Shown: positions 36,901 to 49,900 of the stretch, piece after piece
Numbering within the stretch: position 1 is the stretch's first letter
How the letters are laid out: the number at the start of each line of letters is the position of its first letter
Source of the DNA: Onchocerca volvulus
Lineage: Eukaryota; Nematoda; Chromadorea; Rhabditida; Onchocercidae
Assembly: GCA_000499405.2 (NCBI GenBank)
Contig: HG738137.1
Span: 9,411,459 to 9,475,458 of the forward strand
DNA length: 64,000 nucleotides
Direction of reading: 5' to 3'
Program-made: the position numbers and the translations under genes
The notes under the pieces: model-generated
Databases searched by the model: none
What the model saw: only the letters and a program-made list of their open reading frames with translations
What the model was told of the DNA's origin: nothing

Positions 36901-39900
36901 AATTATGAATTATATAAAAATACCTAATCCATTAAAGAAAGTTTTAAAATGGCAGAGAAAAAAATTTTGTGTAATACAGCATCAGAAAATTTTTCAGTAC
37001 TAAACTGCGCAAAACTAACAAGTTTGTGAGCATGAAAAAAGTTTTCAGGCTAAAATGATTTAAATATACCGAAAACCTAGCTACGCTGTTTTCATGATGT
37101 ATCAAACTAGTATATGACAAATCATAACATGTATGTGAAATTGAAATAATTATTGGATAAACATCGCTTTGTACACCATAGCATAATATTATACAAGCAA
37201 ACGTGTCAACTTCAAAGTTTAAGAGAATAATAGCTGGAAATAGAAACTGAAAACTTACACTACACATACGTTTATTTTTATCCAGATAGAGATTGATATG
37301 ATCTACAACAATATCCAGAAATTTTGTGGAAAACGTTAAATAGCTTAGACCACTTCCGTCATGAACAAAATACCTAAAATTTGAATATAATGGCGAAAAA
37401 TCACACAAATCATTGGTAATGTTATCCGAAAACTTCCTAGTTTAGTAATGCTCCATTATCTTTCTTTTTCCGTTTTGCTTTCATAGCTTTCTTCCCTTAT
37501 TACTAATTTTCTTTTTCATCCCATCCTCCTTCCTTCATTAAAAGATGAATTTTTCGACAATGTAGAATAATGTAACGGAGAAATAATGCCATGCCGAAGA
37601 GTGTTGACGATCAGTATCTGTTGTGTAGAATCAGCTTTTTCAAGTCCATCAACGAGTATATCTAGAGCACCATGTCCACGAAGTGCTGCTCTCCCCCATG
37701 CATCCTTAAATTTAATTAAACTGAAAAATATTTAAATTCATCGAAAATCAAACCGATTCCCTACGCTTTCGCTTGAAAATAAAGTTTATTACTTTCTCTA
37801 CCCATGTCGACTTTATCTTAGTCTCTCCTTACTTAATTTTTTTTTTATCCTAAAAAAATTAACATTTTAAATCCATTCTCCTCCTGAGTCTCTTTAAAGA
37901 GCAGTTTTCTTATCCATTAATTCCTCTAACTATACCTGTGCAAAGCACAAAAGCATTTTTAGCATATATTCAGGACGTGGATGTGTCTCGACAATTTTCC
38001 TTATACAACCCGGTGTTTCGAACTGTTCACGAAGTTCAAATGATGCGTAACACATTTCCACGATATAACTTTCGCATTGGCCTTCCAGAAAACAATCCAA
38101 CAAAACACTCACACCATTACTGAAATGTGAGATGAAATTTATATATTTAAGTTACAAAAAAAGTTAAAACTAACTTCTTTATTCTTTTTGCATACAATCA
38201 TATAAAAACAACTTTTTCATAAAAGAAAAACTTGATCAGAGCACGATTTTTCATCTTGACTAAGAAGTAAAGATCCAGTGATTTTTTTTTTTTTTAATTT
38301 AATTCAGGTACTTACAAAAAGTTATCATCGCCCGAAAAATTAATTTGATATCCTATTATCCAGCAAAGAAAAAATTCCGAAGATTTTAAATATATTCCTA
38401 ACCTCGCTGCCAACTGTCGTCCAATTCGTTTCGTACCTTTATATCGGACAAAACGACAAATTAATTGTAATACATCCTCTTGCATTTCACGTCCAAATGT
38501 CCCATCCATTTCTTTCGTACGATGCAACAAATTACCCAGATAAAGACCAGCATTTGACAACAGTAAGCGCTAAAAAAATGACACTCATCTATTCTATAAA
38601 AATAAAAATGTAAGAGTTCGTTGCTCCTCTTGACACAAAGTTACAAGTTCTTCACTGATTACTTTGAAATTTTGGTACAAAATTGTATTCGAATAGGCGT
38701 GTGTTTTTATCTAGATATACCTATCTTTTTTTTCTTATCTGTGACAAGTAAAAATCAGCGGATTGAATTTATTGATCACGCCTACTTTCTGCATTGTTCA
38801 TTCTTACACAACGCTTCAAGTTCTTCATCGATTGATTTGAAATTTCGATACAAAGTTGCATTCGGATTGGAGCGTGTTTAAGAACTTTCGGGAAACATGG
38901 CTAGTCGCTATAGACTAGCTGAATCGGCTATGCAAAGTGCGGCCGGGTTCAGCTAGTTTGAAATATTTTTAAATTTTTATTCCTATCTAAATTAGCTAAA
39001 ATGAAAGAGTATAAAGTAACTTAACATAATAAGAATAAATCAGATTTAACCATTAAAATTAAAATTTTCTTTAACATTTGTCTTAAGTCTGCTAATCTAT
39101 TGTAGTTGTAGTTCTTAGCAAAAAAGAATTTTCTTTTTTTTGAGCGATCTAAAAACAATATAATGCAACCGAATATGAAATGAGCTTTGACAGAATTTTC
39201 TTTATTACCGATCGTCATAAGATTATTTATTACTGTCAAAAGATATAATAGAGTTCTATTTTTTCATAGTACTTCATGGCAACTTAATCTTCAAATAAGT
39301 CGTACATATAAACATATTCTACATAACTCGATTTTCTGATGCTATCCATACTTAAGCTGAATATTTACTTATTTCATGTTATCCTCTTCATTTATTCTAC
39401 CAAATCTGAAATGTATTTTGGTCCTGAATGATAAGACATTTCATTTGCATTCCGTCCAACGTAGTGGAATTGGAGGCCACGTCTTAAATGATGAAATGCG
39501 TCGGGTGCGTCAATGGTCGTTCGCAGCGTGTACAGTACTTTTTTCTGTGGTGAAGAATATTTTATAGTTAGAAAGCAATACTTTGCTTAGAATTCGACAC
39601 TAGATTTTATATTTTAATATCTAGACCTTAAATTTTAATGCATTTTTTTTAAATCTTAGCCAACTGAAATATATATTTAAGTTATGGTTATAAATATATC
39701 TAACTATAGAACCAAGAAAAAAATAATGCTGAGATTAAATGATTATAACTGTCATCAAGGAAAATGGACAGCTTCTCTATAACGTTCATTGCTTACGGGC
39801 TCAAATATTCTAGTTGATATAGTCTCAAAATTGAATAGTCTTATAATAAATGTTAGTGTGAGCTCTTTAATAGTTCCATAAGTACGAGTAAAAATCTTGA

Positions 39901-42900
39901 TATTTTTTTTTCGATGAGAAGAATATGAATATTTAAATATGTGTAGATAGATCCATGACTCAGTTCACTCAATTTCGTTTAGCGTTTTTTCTTTTTTTTT
40001 CTTTTTTTTTGTTTATTTTTTTGAGCCCTGACTCTACTGCCCTAAAAGATATGGCAAAGCAATAAAATAAATATGAATAAATTAAAGCGCCAATGATTCT
40101 TACTATTCCACATTATTCGCGGGATTGATCAACATTTCGAGCCAAAAAACAAAGTCACTAAGTAATCAGACAAAAGGAAGATAAAATGATCAAAAACGCA
40201 GATAAACAACTACATAAGTTAGGTTAGTAGGCCAATAAGCAAATATCTAAGTGCATCAACAAAACTTTCTGATTCTAGTCATAAAATATCATTTCTTAAC
40301 AAAAAATTCCCCTTTATAAAGTGAAAAAACAATAATACATCTGTGAAATCATATCAAAATATATTCTACTAGGCATTTAAAGATATATTTCATATTTATT
40401 CCAAGATATAACTAATATATATTTGAATGTTATACCATTATTCTTATTATCAAGTAAATGTATTACAGGATCTACAATTACTCCTTATTTTTTGCACCAT
40501 TTTAATTAAACTATTTACTTTTAGAATACTATACAGTTCAATGAGTGATAGCAAGCAGAGTGATATATTGAAAGGTGGTCATGCACCGGCTAAAAAAATC
40601 GCTGGTGGTGTACGAATAACTCGGAAAACCCGATCAACTTCGGAATCTGAGAAAAATCAAGAGAAGAAATTAGAAGGACAGGATGCATCACAAGAAGATT
40701 GCGATAATGAATTAGAAGAACAATCGAAAAATGTGCTTGCACATAGTGGTCTAGTTGCAAAGGTAATGCAACTCAGTTTTTTCATTTATCACTTGGAGAT
40801 TTCGTTATATTATCGATGAATTCTTTATTGCCTCTATGACAAAAGTAATGCTATTTACTGCTCAAAGCAAACAATGAGAAAATACTTTCTGAATTATGAC
40901 TATATAATATTGCTGTTCCAGACAAATAAAGATTATCCAGAAGAAGCAATTCGTGCTTACCATGATAAGCAAGTACCACAGCTTTACAAGCCAACAAAAC
41001 CGAATGTAACTCTATTCCAACCTACCAAACAATAAGGAAACCACACTAATATATCCCTCAAGAATCTATTAATTACTTTGGTTATCCAATACTATCTCGT
41101 TTTCATTATACCACATTCCATGTTGACAAAAGCATTAGATGTATGATGATTTACTACACGAAAAAAGAAAAAATGAAAGTGAAATTGAAAAATTTCTTGA
41201 AGTTATTCTATTAAATTAATGCCGAGAATACAGAAATTTATTACGAGACAAGAAAAACAGAAGTACTAAAGATATAAGAAAAGATTGGTGATGCATATTT
41301 ACACAAAAATCGATCTTTTTTTTTGATGTCATGATAATGATGTTAAGGAATATGGTGATCTTTCTTTTCATTTCCTTTCTTTTTTATAATTGTACATATT
41401 TAATTCTAAATTTGAGCCTTTTTAAACCTTATTTCTTTTGTAAAAAAATAAAGGGTTTTTCCATGTAAATTTAGTCTGTATTTTTTATCTTCCATTCTAT
41501 AAATATCTTTCTGGGTACTGATTTGCTCTGTATATTAATCAAAAAATAAATATTCTTCGAAAATCTTACTTCTTTACTTTTTATATTTCAAAACCTGTCG
41601 CCACAGTGTCAACTTCATTTACTATTCAGTATTGCGACATAAATGCTAGGATAACAAAAGTTTTTTTTTTTTTTTTTTTTTATTTGTGTTCATGGAAACG
41701 ATTTCTACAAGTAGTGAATTAAACATGACATTCGCACTTAATTTATGCATAGCAAGAAGAAAAACAATGATGTGCAGTATTCTTGTCGATTCTAAAACCC
41801 CTCGATCATACAATTTAGCCAGAAGTGATCTCAAATTCATAGAACATGAACTGAGCACAAATATAACGCACTCAAATACTATACGCTAATCTAAAAAGAC
41901 ATCATGGCTCTAATTTAAAAAAAAAAATCTATTAATTCACACCCAACGACCTCTTTTTTCAAAGATATTCCATCGCTACCAGTTTTACACTACCGTTGGA
42001 TGTTTAAGTTAAAAGTAACATGTGATGTTTCTCAAGTTGAGAAAAATGAACTTACTTTGATACCATTTTTGTTAACTGCTAATAAATTTGCCATTTGAAG
42101 AGCTATTTTCGCCACCTCATTTACGTCATGATCAATCGCCATTGCTATACGATCTACCAGATGAGTATTTTCAGCAATCAATTCCATACATCGAGGATCT
42201 GTTGCAAGATTACATATCAGACGAAATACTTCGCACTTTGCATCCAATGGTATCTTTGGACCACTTTCCAACAAGCGAACTAAATTGTTTTTTGAAATTT
42301 TGGAAATCCAATTAAAATGTATAAATGAACCTAGAAAATACTATTTTGTTTTACATAAATGTAGCATACAATGTAAAGTTAGTAACTTCAAGCTTCAAAT
42401 ATGATATTTGGAACTAAGTTTTTCCATTTCCAACTTTAGCAGGCTTCAAATGCTTGATGCTCATTTATTTCGCACGCTTATTTGAAATATAATGAGCACA
42501 AAATTTGGAAGGTATGATTGGTTGTTATCCATAACGTTTGTAATGTGATAAATCAATATACATCAAATTTGTAGATTTGTTATGTTCAACAGCAAAAAAA
42601 TTCGTAAATAATACTAATTTCTATGGGGCATTGGAGTAAGTTTCGTGAAAACATATTTATTGTTGGTAAACTTGAAAAAGAAAAGTTAGCATTAAAACCA
42701 ATGTAATTGTCCTTGTTCCATTTATACCATTCATCAAACATAAAATATAAGAGAAGCTTTTTCACTACATAGCTTATGATAAGGAATAATTAAATAAAGT
42801 AGTAAATCTCAAATCTACCTGCAATATTTGCAAAGTTTCCGGGTGGCTCGGCCAGCTGCAAAGTATTGATAGGACAAAGTAAATTTCAAAAAAATCGATT

Positions 42901-44216
42901 AAATTTATGAAATTTTCATAAACAATTAAAAATGAAGCCAACCTCGGAACATAAAGATGGCATTGTCCCATAAATTTTTATCAAAACACAGAGGACATTG
43001 TTTAGAATCAGCAACCACTGCGGTCTATAAATGGAAAAACGTTTCATCAGTATATAATACCAGGTTTCTAAATACTACGTATATACAAGTTTAATGGGAC
43101 ATAAACATATCTACTCTAATTTTAGCTAAAGAAAATGATCGCAAGAGATCGATAAATTTTATTAACAATGTCAACTTCCATTATATCTTAACAGTTCACG
43201 AAATGGCATTATATTTCAGATACTAGAAAAATTTTTTTTGACTATTAATGATGCACGCAGATTAAAAATTTTTGGAATATTAACTTGATAAATTCGAATT
43301 ATTTTATTAAATTATTATTACACGTAGTAACAAATACCGCAAATTTTAAATTTCAATGAAATTATAATCATAACACAAAATCGTTTTTTCGAGTGCTAAT
43401 ATTACAATTATTCTCTTTCGCATCAGCTTATGCTGTTTCAAATGAATCATTCTTTTTGGCAGCTTATAAAGAAAAAAAGAACTTACTTTTCGTTAAAATT
43501 TTGTAAGGAACATTTCCACAAGACAGTCATCAACGTAACTCCAATTCGTGGACATTTCTTCAGTTTTGATTCCAACTCTTCGATCTTATTTATTTTCTAA
43601 AAATTTCTATAGTTCGTTTAATCGAATTCGCATTTTGAATTATGTTATTTTAAACATTGTCTTACTGTTGAAATATCTATCAAGTACGGTGGACAAAAAA
43701 TCTCTTCAATTCCATAAAACAACTATTAAGCACCACGGGCAAAGTACCAATTAAATGCGATGAGCGAACATTGTAATTATCTAGATATATCAATTTTGCC
43801 ATAATGATACAATGCTTTATCAACAATATTTATCAAAATTTCGAGGAAATCAATTGAAATTCAGAATCTAAATTTTAAAGGCAATTGTAGGAATAATTCA
43901 ATTGCTCTACTAATTTTCACTGGCTCGCTAACTGCAAAAACCTAATTTTCGTTGGTCAATCAAAGTTTTGATCTAATTCGAAGATCTATTTGAGCATCGA
44001 TAATTGCTAATAATTGAAATATTTCTCGACCATTTACTTAATTTAGTACTCATATATATTTAAATGATTTTCGTCCTAATGAAAGCTCAACAAGAATTCG
44101 AAATGAACCTCAAAATCTAGCAAAATATTTTTAATTTGTTTTAGATCATCTCCTAAAAGTATCGTCTCTGTTTCATCCAACTTTTCCGTCTTTCGCCGTT
44201 TCGACTTCGATGCCAT
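30999..44216 (-). CDS. Armadillo-repeat plus BTB/POZ protein, ARMC5-like
   Basis: Exons in transcript order: 44216-44109, 43596-43487, 43024-42943, 42855-42819, 42279-42056, 38569-38403, 38119-37936, 37704-37577, 37373-37259, 36707-36621, 36400-36243, 35813-35705, 35366-35289, 35000-34828, 34343-34167, 33609-33483, 32815-32543, 32124-31957, 31636-31464, 31164-30999. All 19 junctions are in phase; 947 aa. It starts with a basic MASKSKRRK. Helical armadillo-like repeats span about residues 35-345 (for example [38 protein letters not shown]). A linker contains [13 protein letters not shown] domain lies at about 755-900 ([35 protein letters not shown]). ARM then C-terminal BTB at about 940 aa is the ARMC5 layout; mammalian ARMC5 is a CUL3 adaptor acting on RNA polymerase II. 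Orthology is inferred from architecture and length. TTTTCAG at 44233-44239 is a likely SL acceptor. The exon 8 donor (CC/GTTACA) is weak. Confidence 0.82.
38585..38957 (-). mobile_element. Compact non-autonomous Helitron-like element in intron 5
   Basis: Reading the minus strand, it opens with an imperfect inverted repeat (ACTAGCTGAACCCGGC at 38957-38942 against 38914-38928) and a second small palindrome CTAGTC...GACTAG. Two copies of the tail unit follow (GAATGCAACTTTGTATCG and GAATACAATTTTGTACC). It ends at ACATTTTTATTTTTATAGA near 38590. About 370 bp, no coding. The end structure suggests a complete short element of the family seen at 15.3, 21 and 27 kb. Classing it as a Helitron/Helentron derivative rests on the linkage at 15.3 kb and is inference. 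Confidence 0.55.
40541..41035 (+). CDS. dap-1: Death-associated protein 1 (DAP1) homologue
   Basis: Small, basic, probably disordered cytosolic protein; mammalian DAP1 is an mTOR substrate that restrains autophagy. Two phase-0 exons, 40541-40762 and 40922-41035 (TAA), give 111 aa. Family features: [19 protein letters not shown] near the start (compare the GHPPAVKAGGMRI block of DAP1), then an acidic middle, then [20 protein letters not shown], which parallels the family's ISGVIARGDKDFP. The C-terminus ends in QPTKQ. TTTTAG at 40520-40524 or ACAG at 40533-40536 could be the SL acceptor. A poly(A) signal is at 41448-41453. The whole gene sits on the opposite strand inside intron 5 of the ARMC5-like gene. 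Confidence 0.9.
41448..41453 (+). terminator. Poly(A) signal of dap-1 (candidate)
   Basis: AATAAA about 410 bases after the dap-1 stop, followed by T-rich sequence. Confidence 0.5.
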
Positions 44217-45328
44217 TACTTATAATATGCACCTGAAAACGGACAGTATTACACCAAGTATCATAATTTAAAAATACGATATAATTCAACAAACCCTCTT
44301 GAACGCGTATTACATGTAAAAATAGGCAAATATTCATGCAGAAGTACGCATTAAAAAATTCATAGAGTTCACGCTTTTCTTCCTTTGAAAAGCGTGTGTA
44401 GTGGATGAGAAACGAAAGAATAGAAAAGATTCGATATACAGAGCTGATAAAAGTATAATGCAGGATTACCGTGCAATGTTGCATACAACTGGATTTAAAG
44501 CATGCAACATGTAAATACGTTAGTAATGCAATATAAGACACAATAGCGGTGCAATACAAGACAAGGTCGGTGCAGTGCAATATATGCCAGTAGTGCACTG
44601 CAGCACATAACTTGAATGCATTTTCATGATATTGCAAAAATTTCAGTATTCAGTCAGAAATTTTCTAACGACCAAAGATAACGATAAAACATGACGGAAG
44701 AAGTGAAAAGAATGTGTAAATCTCGGATAAAAAAAAATTTTTTGCATTATCCTAAAATAATTTGTGAATTTTAAATTTGGATCTCAAAATTTTAAACAAA
44801 AATATATCACATCAAAATGATAACAAATATTTGTTGTTGTGCTACAACTCACAGGGAATGCAACGTTCTGAAATATTCCGGGAATTGATAGAATTATATT
44901 CTGCTGCAATAAGATTTTATGATGTGTATAAGATGGTATAGTGCGAATGTGATGCATGCACTATGAACATTTAACTTTAATTCGCTCCCAATTTCGTACC
45001 ATTTTATTTCGACGTAAGAACAGTAACGTGAAAAAATGAATTGAAGCGTAACTAAATGATAAAATATTAAAACGATATGTTAAATTCAAACGGATAAATG
45101 GAACACATGTCTAGCTTGTAGTTATTTCTTCAAACTTCTGTAATTCATAAACTTTACAGTAGATGATGAAGTGCATGCACAGAAAAACGCAACAGCAAGA
45201 AGCGCGAATACACAGAGAAAAATGCAACGGCTAGATGTAAATACAAGCCAAGAAATGAAATGATAAATAATCTTATCAAAATGATGACCAAAAAATTCTC
45301 AACTTTGCAAATATATGCAGAAAAATAA

Positions 45329-45436
<108 letters not shown>

Positions 45437-45589
45437 TTATGCATGCATGAATTTGCAGGCAATATATGTATTTATAGTATATATCGTAACTATCTACTAC
45501 TTTAAGCATCATTAATCATATTGTTCCTATTATCTGCTGCTCTTTTCACAGCTAACATACATCGGCAAACATATGCTCATGTATAATAC

Positions 45590-45905
45590 GTGTACTCACA
45601 CGTGCAAACATGCACTTCATACATATCTGCATTCTTACAAACATACATGTCTAAGATTCAACCTACGCATGTGCACGCACGTGCACATAAATATGTACTA
45701 CAGGAAGCATACTTGTTTCACATGTAACATAACATACTTGTGCATACACATGTATGCAAGCAAACATGTACTTCATACATATAAACATGCACTTACGATA
45801 AACACACACACACACATCCGAAACATCCACCAATACACGTGCACGGAAATGTGTACTCATACGGAAGCATACTTGTTTACACGTATGCACGTACATAAAC
45901 GTACG
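45590..45905. repeat. Imperfect duplicated block rich in CACGTGCA/ACATGCA motifs
   Basis: Two related blocks about 165 bp apart share CACGTGCAC, AAATATGTACT or AAATGTGTACT, and GGAAGCATACTTGTTT (near 45713 and 45870). ACATGCACTT/CATACAT segments recur around them. It looks like a degenerated tandem duplication with CATG/ACGTG-rich units. It lies 1 kb upstream of pbrm-1. Confidence 0.65.
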
Positions 45906-45949
45906 TCTACAGATAGATATGCATTATTAATAATACCTTGCAGAAGCTT

Positions 45950-46345
45950 ATCGATCGCATTCTGGACAACGATTGCCCCCTAGCACACACACACAACCAA
46001 CCACGCAACACCCACTGCAAGAATTACTGTGAATTTAAATTGCCGCCAAAAAGCCGCGATGCGTGGCATGCATTTGCATTGGGTGTGACGCGTTGCGTTG
46101 CGTTCCTGTATAATATGCGCGAATGGTTGAGTCGTGCGTGCGTGGCGTGTAATATGATTATCCGTTTGTTACTCACGTAGATTTCATCACGTGCATTTGA
46201 TAATAAGCATGATAGAAGTTAGTATGAATGAGGATAAATCTACCACTCCTACTTGAAAAATTGGTTCCACGCGAGCGAGTGAGAGGAAGTACAGCAAGTG
46301 AAACGGGCCAGGAAATGTAGATGGGGCCGTTTTATCTTTATCAAT
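45950..46345. promoter_or_regulatory. GC-richer, CpG-containing segment upstream of pbrm-1
   Basis: Base composition rises sharply over the surroundings, with repeated GCGTTGCGTTGCGTT, GCGCGAATGG, GTGCGTGCGTGGCGTG and CGCGAGCGAGTGAGAG. It lies between the two divergent genes and about 600-950 bases upstream of the pbrm-1 start. A promoter or outron region is the likeliest reading, but no specific factor site was identified. Confidence 0.35.
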
Positions 46346-46912
46346 TTACCGCATTTATTTAGATATTTATGAGCGTACGTAAGTGATTAGCATATTAGGG
46401 ATGAAATTACAGTAGACGTTACATAATAATACCAGAATAATAGATAATTATCGGGGAAGATTCACGAAATCGCGGGAAATTGTGATGAAATTGATCCATC
46501 ACCAATCTTAATTCGTTAATCGGTGGTGATAGATAAGATGAATATTATAAAGTATGGAATTAGATTTATTTTGAATTATAACTTGATAATATTTCTTATA
46601 GTTAATGGATCTGTTTAGAGTACAGAATTTTTTTCATGCCTTTTTTTTTACATCATAATGAATGACTTATTTCAGCATAATTTGCCATTGAAAATTATTT
46701 TGATAAAATTAAGTTGGTGTTTTCAAATAATTGGAAATTCAATTAAAAGATACAAATAGTGTAAGAGTTGATTAGAGAATATAGCAAGCAAATGAGAAAA
46801 AGTTTCATTATTGCTTCACTAATGTGGAAAATGATTTATAGTTCGAATAAACTGAGACATGTGAAAATAATTCCAAAATGTTTTTTTTTTCTTTTGTAGG
46901 AAGAATACCACC

Positions 46913-49900
46913 ATGAGCGGAGTGAAGCGTAAGGCGTGCATGAGAGAAGTATCATCGATTATCCCGAAGAAATATGGACGACGTTCACGTAATGTTAGAG
47001 AAGAATTGGATGACGTAATATTTTTCTTACATTCTATTTATACAACTGTTTTAAGGATCAGGCATTTGTTTATCATTCAAATTTAATTCAGTGAAACAGT
47101 ATATTGAGATATACGTTTGTCATTCACGTAAACAAGTTAAATGATGTTGATTTCTTCTATTAAGGAAATCGCAAGCACGTATTCTTATAATAATAAGAAC
47201 TTTATGTTACTCACTCTGATCATTCAAGCATAGATAAGTTATTATTATAAGCTTATTGCTAGTGATAAGTTATTGAACAGATTCAATGAGATACATTGAT
47301 TTATGATGATGCACAGGAATAGAATATGAATTACTTACGGAAGACTGGAAAGAAATGAAAATTGACTGGAGCGAATAAAATAATGAAAATAAGTAGTTAT
47401 GTATTAGTTTGATGAAATAATTGCTTGAAACACGTCATGATATTTGTTAATCTTTTGGAATATTAGCGCTTTCCGTTGTCTTTTTTTTCTTTTTTTTTTT
47501 TCGTTTTGTCTTTAATTTTAAAATTAGTCATGCAGTTAATGAAAGATTGCTTATCACTGATTTTTTGGAATTAAGTTTTAAATTTTGGAGTAGAAATTGA
47601 TAAATTTAGTTGCGACAGTGTGCCGAACTGGTGGATGCTTTACGAACCTACAGGACTGCCGATAATCGGATATTATGTGAAAGCTTCATCCGTGCACCAT
47701 CTCGTCGGTATGGATTTGTGCTATTCAAAATTTATAGAATTCTCAAAGTCTTCAATATTGCATTAAAATTATTTGATGCAGTGGTCAGTCATTATGTTAT
47801 GTCTACTAGCAGAAGTCTTCCAACGAAGATATGCCGATATTTGATCATGGTGGTTGTTAGTTAAATTGACAGAGTGGTAAAATAATTATGGGTTATTGCA
47901 AAAGATTCTTTTCTTAGTCTATTAGAAAGAAAAAAAAAAACGATTTGAACCATTATAGGCCAAAAATTGTTATTTTAGCACAGATCCAAAGTATTTTGAT
48001 ATCGTCACACATCCAATCGATCTAACGAGGATTCAGCAAAAAATTAAAACCGAAGAATATAGTACTGTCGAGGATCTTTCGGCAGATATCCACCTGTTAG
48101 TCAGTAACAATAAGGCTTACTATAAGGTTTGAAGTTTTTTCTTGAATTTCTGATTTAATCTAAATTCTAAGTCCATATTTTAATCTTTTGCATTGATTTT
48201 TATACATTTTACACGTTAAGAAAAAGAACAGTGTCACGAACTGTTTTTGAATCTATGTCTAATATTCAGTGTGATTACACAAGTCTGGTTTTACTAAATG
48301 GTGGGGAGATCCTAATAACTTTCGGACCTCAATATAAAACTCGTTGTTGACATTTATAAATTTATAATTCAGGAAGGCAGTCAAGAATACAAAGATGCTT
48401 GTGAATTATGGGAATTATTTGAATCGCACAGGAAAGGAATGCTTGGGAATGTTTCTGTTACAGAAATGGAAGAACAGTTGGGGTTTTTTCTTTCTTTGAA
48501 TTTCTTTTTGACATTTATTACTTAATATTAATAATATTAGAAAAATCGACTGTCATTTTTAATTCTTATGAAAATTGGATGTTGTCAGCAACAGTATCAA
48601 TTCAGTAGATATGGCATAATTTTGAATTGAAAGATCTCAGTCCACATTTTGTTTTTCATAATGTTTATAGTTTGAAGCGTCTCTTAAAATAATTTTTATA
48701 ATATCAAAATCTTATTGGAACGTTTAATGAAAATAAAAACTGCAATGCTTTTTCAAATTTTTAATTATTGGAAAATTTCGAAGCTATTAATAATTACTGC
48801 AGCCAAGAGAATTCAACAGTTGAGACTAAATGCGACATGGTGTCAGTAGATTTGCTGGAAGAAATCATTGCCTGCACTTTGGAGCTCACGGATGAAACTG
48901 GCCGGTTGCTTAGTCCACCTTTTCGTGTTTTACTTTCTCAAGAAGTATGTTTTCTCATAGATTTCGACTTCCGTTCAGATTTCTTTCATAATGCTATCAA
49001 CAAAGTGCATATATATATCCAAATAATTGATAATCCTTATTTGTGTAAATAAAAACAAGAGCTACTTCATTTATTTTTTTAATGTATTTTCCTAGTTTTA
49101 AATGGGAATTTGCCATTACCAAATTAATTTAAGGAATTTCCTACTTATTATGACCGAATCAAAAAACCAATTGATCTCAAACAAATAGCGATAAAGATTC
49201 GTTCTGGCGAATATCACACCTGGCAGCAGTTTGATGCCGATTTTCGATTAATGTGTAAAAATGCAAAAGCCTTTAATGAATTGGGTTCGGTGATTAGTAA
49301 GGTTTGTGCAATATACGTCTTTTTAAATTTCGTTTCATCATTTTTATTAATCGACAGAATTAATTGTTATATGATGTTTTAAATCATTTCATTCACATTT
49401 CATTTACTTCACACCATTTTAAGCATTACAGCAGTTGGTATTTTTTTTTTTTTTAATATTAAAAATGATAAGCCAAATATTTAGCAGTGAAGTTACTGTT
49501 CACTTTCTCTGTTTTTTGGGGAATGATTATAATCTATTCAGAAACCACAATTTGAAAGAAATTTATGAAAATTTAAATCATATGAATCATTTTTAACAGT
49601 TCAGATCACGATATTTTTGTTATAAGATATTTCAAGAGGAATTCGCATTATAAAGTGTTTCGATGAAAATTTTTATTGTAGGATGCTTCTATGTTGCTGA
49701 AAAATTACGTTAAACGTAAAACGGAATTGTGTAGTTCCAAACATAAACCACTGACAATTAAAAGGTTGGTTGTTTGTCGGCTGCATGAATCTTTGATTTG
49801 TTTTTTGATTTTAACATTTAATAGGCTTCTTATATATATCCAGAAAGAAATGGAGATGAAAAAGAGGTCAGTTTCAGGATTAATGCAAATAAGCAAGTTC

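Noticed and set aside
39376..39567. Slightly GC-richer 63-codon frame upstream of dap-1
   Set aside because: No recognisable domain, no fitting splice sites, lies in an intron; could be an unrecognised repeat fragment.
41646..41858. Minus-strand open frame in ARMC5-like intron 5 that looks somewhat helical
   Set aside because: No acceptor gives the required phase 0 without an in-frame stop except a weak TTTGAG. Exons at 42056 and 38569 already join perfectly in phase without it. The overlapping plus-strand frame is equally open.
45573..45983. 136-codon frame rich in His, Thr and Cys
   Set aside because: Arises from CATACA/CATGCA-rich repeat DNA; no splice or start context.
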